This document shows positions 62,162-64,000 of a stretch of DNA of 64,000 bases, piece by piece. The stretch covers positions 1 to 64,000 of the forward strand of contig CAKVHV010000002.1 of the NCBI GenBank assembly GCA_934754475.1. The letters run 5' to 3'. A program made the translations under genes and the position numbers. Under the pieces are notes generated by a model. The model made no database searches. It was not told the DNA's origin and was given only the letters and a program-made list of their open reading frames with translations. How positions within the stretch are numbered: the first letter of the stretch is position 1; the number at the start of each line of letters is the position of its first letter. The stretch is from an uncultured Clostridia bacterium. Its GTDB lineage: Bacteria > Bacillota > Clostridia > Christensenellales > UBA1242.

Positions 62162-63025
62162 TTATTTTTGGGATAAATACTTAATTGCTTCGGTCGATGC
62201 AATTGCACCATCGCTACATGCTGTTACAATTTGACGCAAAGACTTTTTTCGAATATCTCCAGCGACAAAAACGTTTGCAATATTTGTATGCATGTTTTCG
62301 TCTGTAACCAAAAATCCAGAATCATTATTTATACTATCTTTGTACAAATCTATATTTGTAGTCTTTCCTAAATCGACAAAGATTCCATCACAATCGATGA
62401 CTTTTTCGCTAATACCAATCATAGCCTTAATACCTTTAACTTTTGTATCGCCAATTATTTCGATTGGCAAAACATTATGATAACATTCAACTTCGTCAAA
62501 ATCAAAGCCATTAGACATATCCATTACAACTATGTCACTAGTTAAATTTTTAAGATACTTAACCGAATTTATGGCAGAGTTGTTTTTTGTAAAAACTATT
62601 ATTCTTTTGTTTTTATACAAATTACCATCACACACAGCACAATAACTAAGTCCATGCAACTTAAATTTTTCTTCAGTTTCCAAATTTAAACGTTTATAAG
62701 TTGAACCAGAAGCAATTATTAATGTTTTGTATTCAATTGAGTTATTGCCAGTATGAATGATGTTTTTGTCAAAATCTATGCTATTTATGTGTACAAAATC
62801 AAACTTAACGTCAAAATTCAAACATTGTTCATACATTTTGGAAACCAACTCAAAACCTGAAATATTAGTAAATCCTGGATAATTATCAATATTAGGTAGT
62901 GTCGCTGTAGTTCCACCGATATTATTATCTTCGATAATTAAAACAGATTTGTTTGCTCTTCCGGCATAAATTCCCGCAGTTAATCCCGCAACACCACTGC
63001 CAATAATTACAATATCATATAGCAT
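62162..63025 (-). CDS. thioredoxin-reductase-like flavoprotein lacking NADPH-binding motifs
   Basis: 287 residues. FAD motif 'IIGSGVAGLTAGIYAGR' (about 8-24), redox pair C129-x-x-C132 in 'YCAVCDG', and the C-terminal FAD motif 'VFVAGDIRKKSLRQIVTA'. The second dinucleotide site, normally GGGDSA plus HRRxxxR, reads 'FTKNNSA' and 'VMDMSNG'. This pattern is known from ferredoxin-dependent flavin thioredoxin reductases of clostridia. The electron donor is therefore likely ferredoxin and not NADPH. AAGGAG precedes the ATG. Confidence 0.88.
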   Translation of the reverse strand: MLYDIVIIGSGVAGLTAGIYAGRANKSVLIIEDNNIGGTTATLPNIDNYPGFTNISGFELVSKMYEQCLNFDVKFDFVHINSIDFDKNIIHTGNNSIEYKTLIIASGSTYKRLNLETEEKFKLHGLSYCAVCDGNLYKNKRIIVFTKNNSAINSVKYLKNLTSDIVVMDMSNGFDFDEVECYHNVLPIEIIGDTKVKGIKAMIGISEKVIDCDGIFVDLGKTTNIDLYKDSINNDSGFLVTDENMHTNIANVFVAGDIRKKSLRQIVTACSDGAIASTEAIKYLSQK

Positions 63026-63202
63026 TTTTGTTTTCTCCTTAATTGCCTATTTTATAAGATTTTTTGTATTTTGCATAGTACTTATGCATAGTAGTAATAA
63101 ATAGACTTGATTTAAAATTTATTATACATTGCAAATAAAATCTAGGAAGTTGAGAGTAACACAAGTGTTTTAAATTTGTATTACCGAAACGACGACGTTT
63201 TC

Positions 63203-63288
63203 AATCTATGTGACCACGATTTCATCGTGGCATTTGCGATAGCAAATTGGTTTGTGAATGTAATGAACAAAGCAACTTTACATGGATT
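63203..63288 (+). repeat. cloverleaf repeat, variant A (diverged closing stem)
   Basis: Closing arms AATCTATGT and ACATGGATT (one G-T-type mismatch); hairpins CCACGAT/ATCGTGG and TTTGC/GCAAA, and a third arm TTGGTTTGT/ACAAAGCAA. Confidence 0.78.
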
Positions 63289-63356
63289 ATAATAATCTAA
63301 GAAGATTAAACAAAGTCGTCCGCTAGGACACCTTGATTTAATCTGACGACGATTTC

Positions 63357-63441
63357 AATCTATGTGACCACGATTTTATCGTGGGTTTGCGATAGCAAAT
63401 TGGTTTGTGAATGCAATGAACAAACCAATATCACATAGATT
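63357..63441 (+). repeat. cloverleaf repeat, variant A (best-paired copy)
   Basis: Closing stem AATCTATGTGA/TCACATAGATT (11 perfect pairs); hairpins CCACGAT/ATCGTGG, TTTGC/GCAAA with GATA loop, and TTGGTTTGT/ACAAACCAA (9 perfect pairs). Confidence 0.85.
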
Positions 63442-63462
63442 ATAACAGATTTTATTAATATA

Positions 63463-63500
63463 AGCAAAAAAAGTTGAACCTAAAAATTCAACTTTTTTTA
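63463..63500 (-). terminator. terminator of rplQ (end of ribosomal operon)
   Basis: AAAGTTGAA/TTCAACTTT arms plus T run on the minus strand. Confidence 0.75.
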
Positions 63501-63511
63501 AAAACAAATAA

Positions 63512-64000
63512 TTAAACTAATTCAATAATTGCCAATTCAGCATTGTCACCATTTCTAGTTCCAAGCTTCAAAATTCTAGTATATCCACCGCCAGTGCCAA
63601 GTGTTTCTTTTCTCTTAGCATACTTAGGAGCATATACATTAAATATTTTTTCGATTAGTGGATGCTTAATATCTTCAGTACGTTTAACAAAGTCAGCTTT
63701 TGATTCTTTGTCAGCTCTAACTTCTTGGATGTCATACAATTTGCTCATCATATCACGTCTAGCAGCTAGTTTCTTAGTACCATCGTTGATAACTTCTCTT
63801 TGAGTTTTAACACCTTTTGCATCTACAGTAGTTTTTGTAGTTTTAACTACGTCTTCATATGTATTGATTGCTTTTGTCAAAATTTTTTCAGCATAAGCTC
63901 TAACTTCTTTTGCTTTTTCAAGAGTTGTCTCGATTTTTCCGTACCAAAGAAGATTTGTAGCAAGACTACGCATTACAGCCATTCTTTCGTCTGTAGGTCT
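63512..64000 (-). CDS. rplQ: 50S ribosomal protein bL17, start outside window
   Basis: 163 codons including the stop are visible; the frame continues past 64000 (residues RPTDER precede the internal Met), so the first ten or so residues are missing. Conserved parts: 'MRSLATNLLWYGKIETTLEKAKEVRAYAEK' and the end 'GGYTRILKLGTRNGDNAELAIIELV'. Between them lie about 40 extra residues relative to the usual roughly 115-residue protein, in two inserts. It is normally last in the alpha operon, which fits the terminator. Confidence 0.95.
   Translation of the reverse strand, partial: RPTDERMAVMRSLATNLLWYGKIETTLEKAKEVRAYAEKILTKAINTYEDVVKTTKTTVDAKGVKTQREVINDGTKKLAARRDMMSKLYDIQEVRADKESKADFVKRTEDIKHPLIEKIFNVYAPKYAKRKETLGTGGGYTRILKLGTRNGDNAELAIIELV

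Larger units (their letters stand above)
63139..63445 (+). repeat. composite array of structured repeats
   Basis: Two units: leader (63139-63202) plus cloverleaf (63203-63288), then leader hairpin (about 63294-63345) plus cloverleaf (63357-63441). Same components and order as at 20789-21278. It lies between rplQ's 3' end and the thioredoxin-reductase-like gene's 5' end. No gene. Confidence 0.8.

Noticed and set aside
63139..63445. tRNA-like gene in the cloverleaf repeat
   Set aside because: Three arms and a closing stem are present, but there is no T-loop GTTCRA, no A/B-type conserved bases, no anticodon loop of seven and no CCA end.

Overview
The window is low-GC (about 30 percent G+C) bacterial chromosome with standard genetic code, strong Shine-Dalgarno sites and TTGACA/TATAAT-type promoters. 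Sporulation genes (spoIVA, spoIIP, a SpoVB-like flippase, a YlmC/YmxH-type PRC-barrel protein), pyruvate:ferredoxin oxidoreductase, a small 2[4Fe-4S] ferredoxin, NrdR and an Rrf2-NifS-NifU iron-sulfur operon point to an anaerobic, endospore-forming member of Bacillota, class Clostridia, probably an uncultured gut-type lineage. The species cannot be named from the sequence.

Layout. 1-550: tandem 175-bp repeat carrying a tRNA 3' tail. 551-3122: small membrane protein and a large lipoprotein. 3615-10475: accessory-looking minus-strand run with two immunity-like proteins, an ASCH protein, a family-4-like uracil-DNA glycosylase, a YunG-like protein, two GNAT acetyltransferases and a MacB-like ABC transporter. 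10598-13260: seven tRNA genes in two groups (Leu alone; Gly-Arg-His-Gln-Lys-Leu), with repeat units that duplicate tRNA ends. 13341-20757: phosphodiesterase, spoIVA, a glycosyltransferase, plsY-der. 20789-21278: array of structured repeats. 21374-28363: spoIIP, nrdR, a nucleotidyltransferase, a degenerate Ppx/GppA protein, ferredoxin, split TauE pair. 28859-42091: giant surface protein, LysM protein, SpoVB-like flippase, DegV, TtcA-like enzyme, Rrf2-NifS-NifU. 42831-42989: tRNA-Ala and tRNA-Ile. 43400-52252: gltX, two exported proteins, truA, nifJ. 52420-58921: hypothetical gene behind a poly-G promoter, transketolase, degenerate kinase-like protein, ComEC-like hydrolase, patatin. 59157-64000: ung, DUF2726 protein, glmM, a thioredoxin reductase without NADPH motifs, a second structured-repeat array, and rplQ running off the end.

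How it fits together. NifJ, the ferredoxin and the thioredoxin reductase suggest ferredoxin-centred electron flow, with thiol reduction possibly driven by ferredoxin rather than NADPH. Rrf2-NifS-NifU supplies iron-sulfur clusters under a palindromic operator. plsY-der, glmM, the SpoVB-like protein and the spo genes cover envelope and spore formation.

Most unusual signals: (1) small (about 190 bp) units at two tRNA-Leu genes, bounded by copies of the tRNA 3' end and sharing an identical 43-bp hairpin core; (2) an approximately 85-bp repeat that folds into a three-armed cloverleaf with compensatory changes, at three loci; (3) a G10 run exactly filling a promoter spacer, a likely phase switch.
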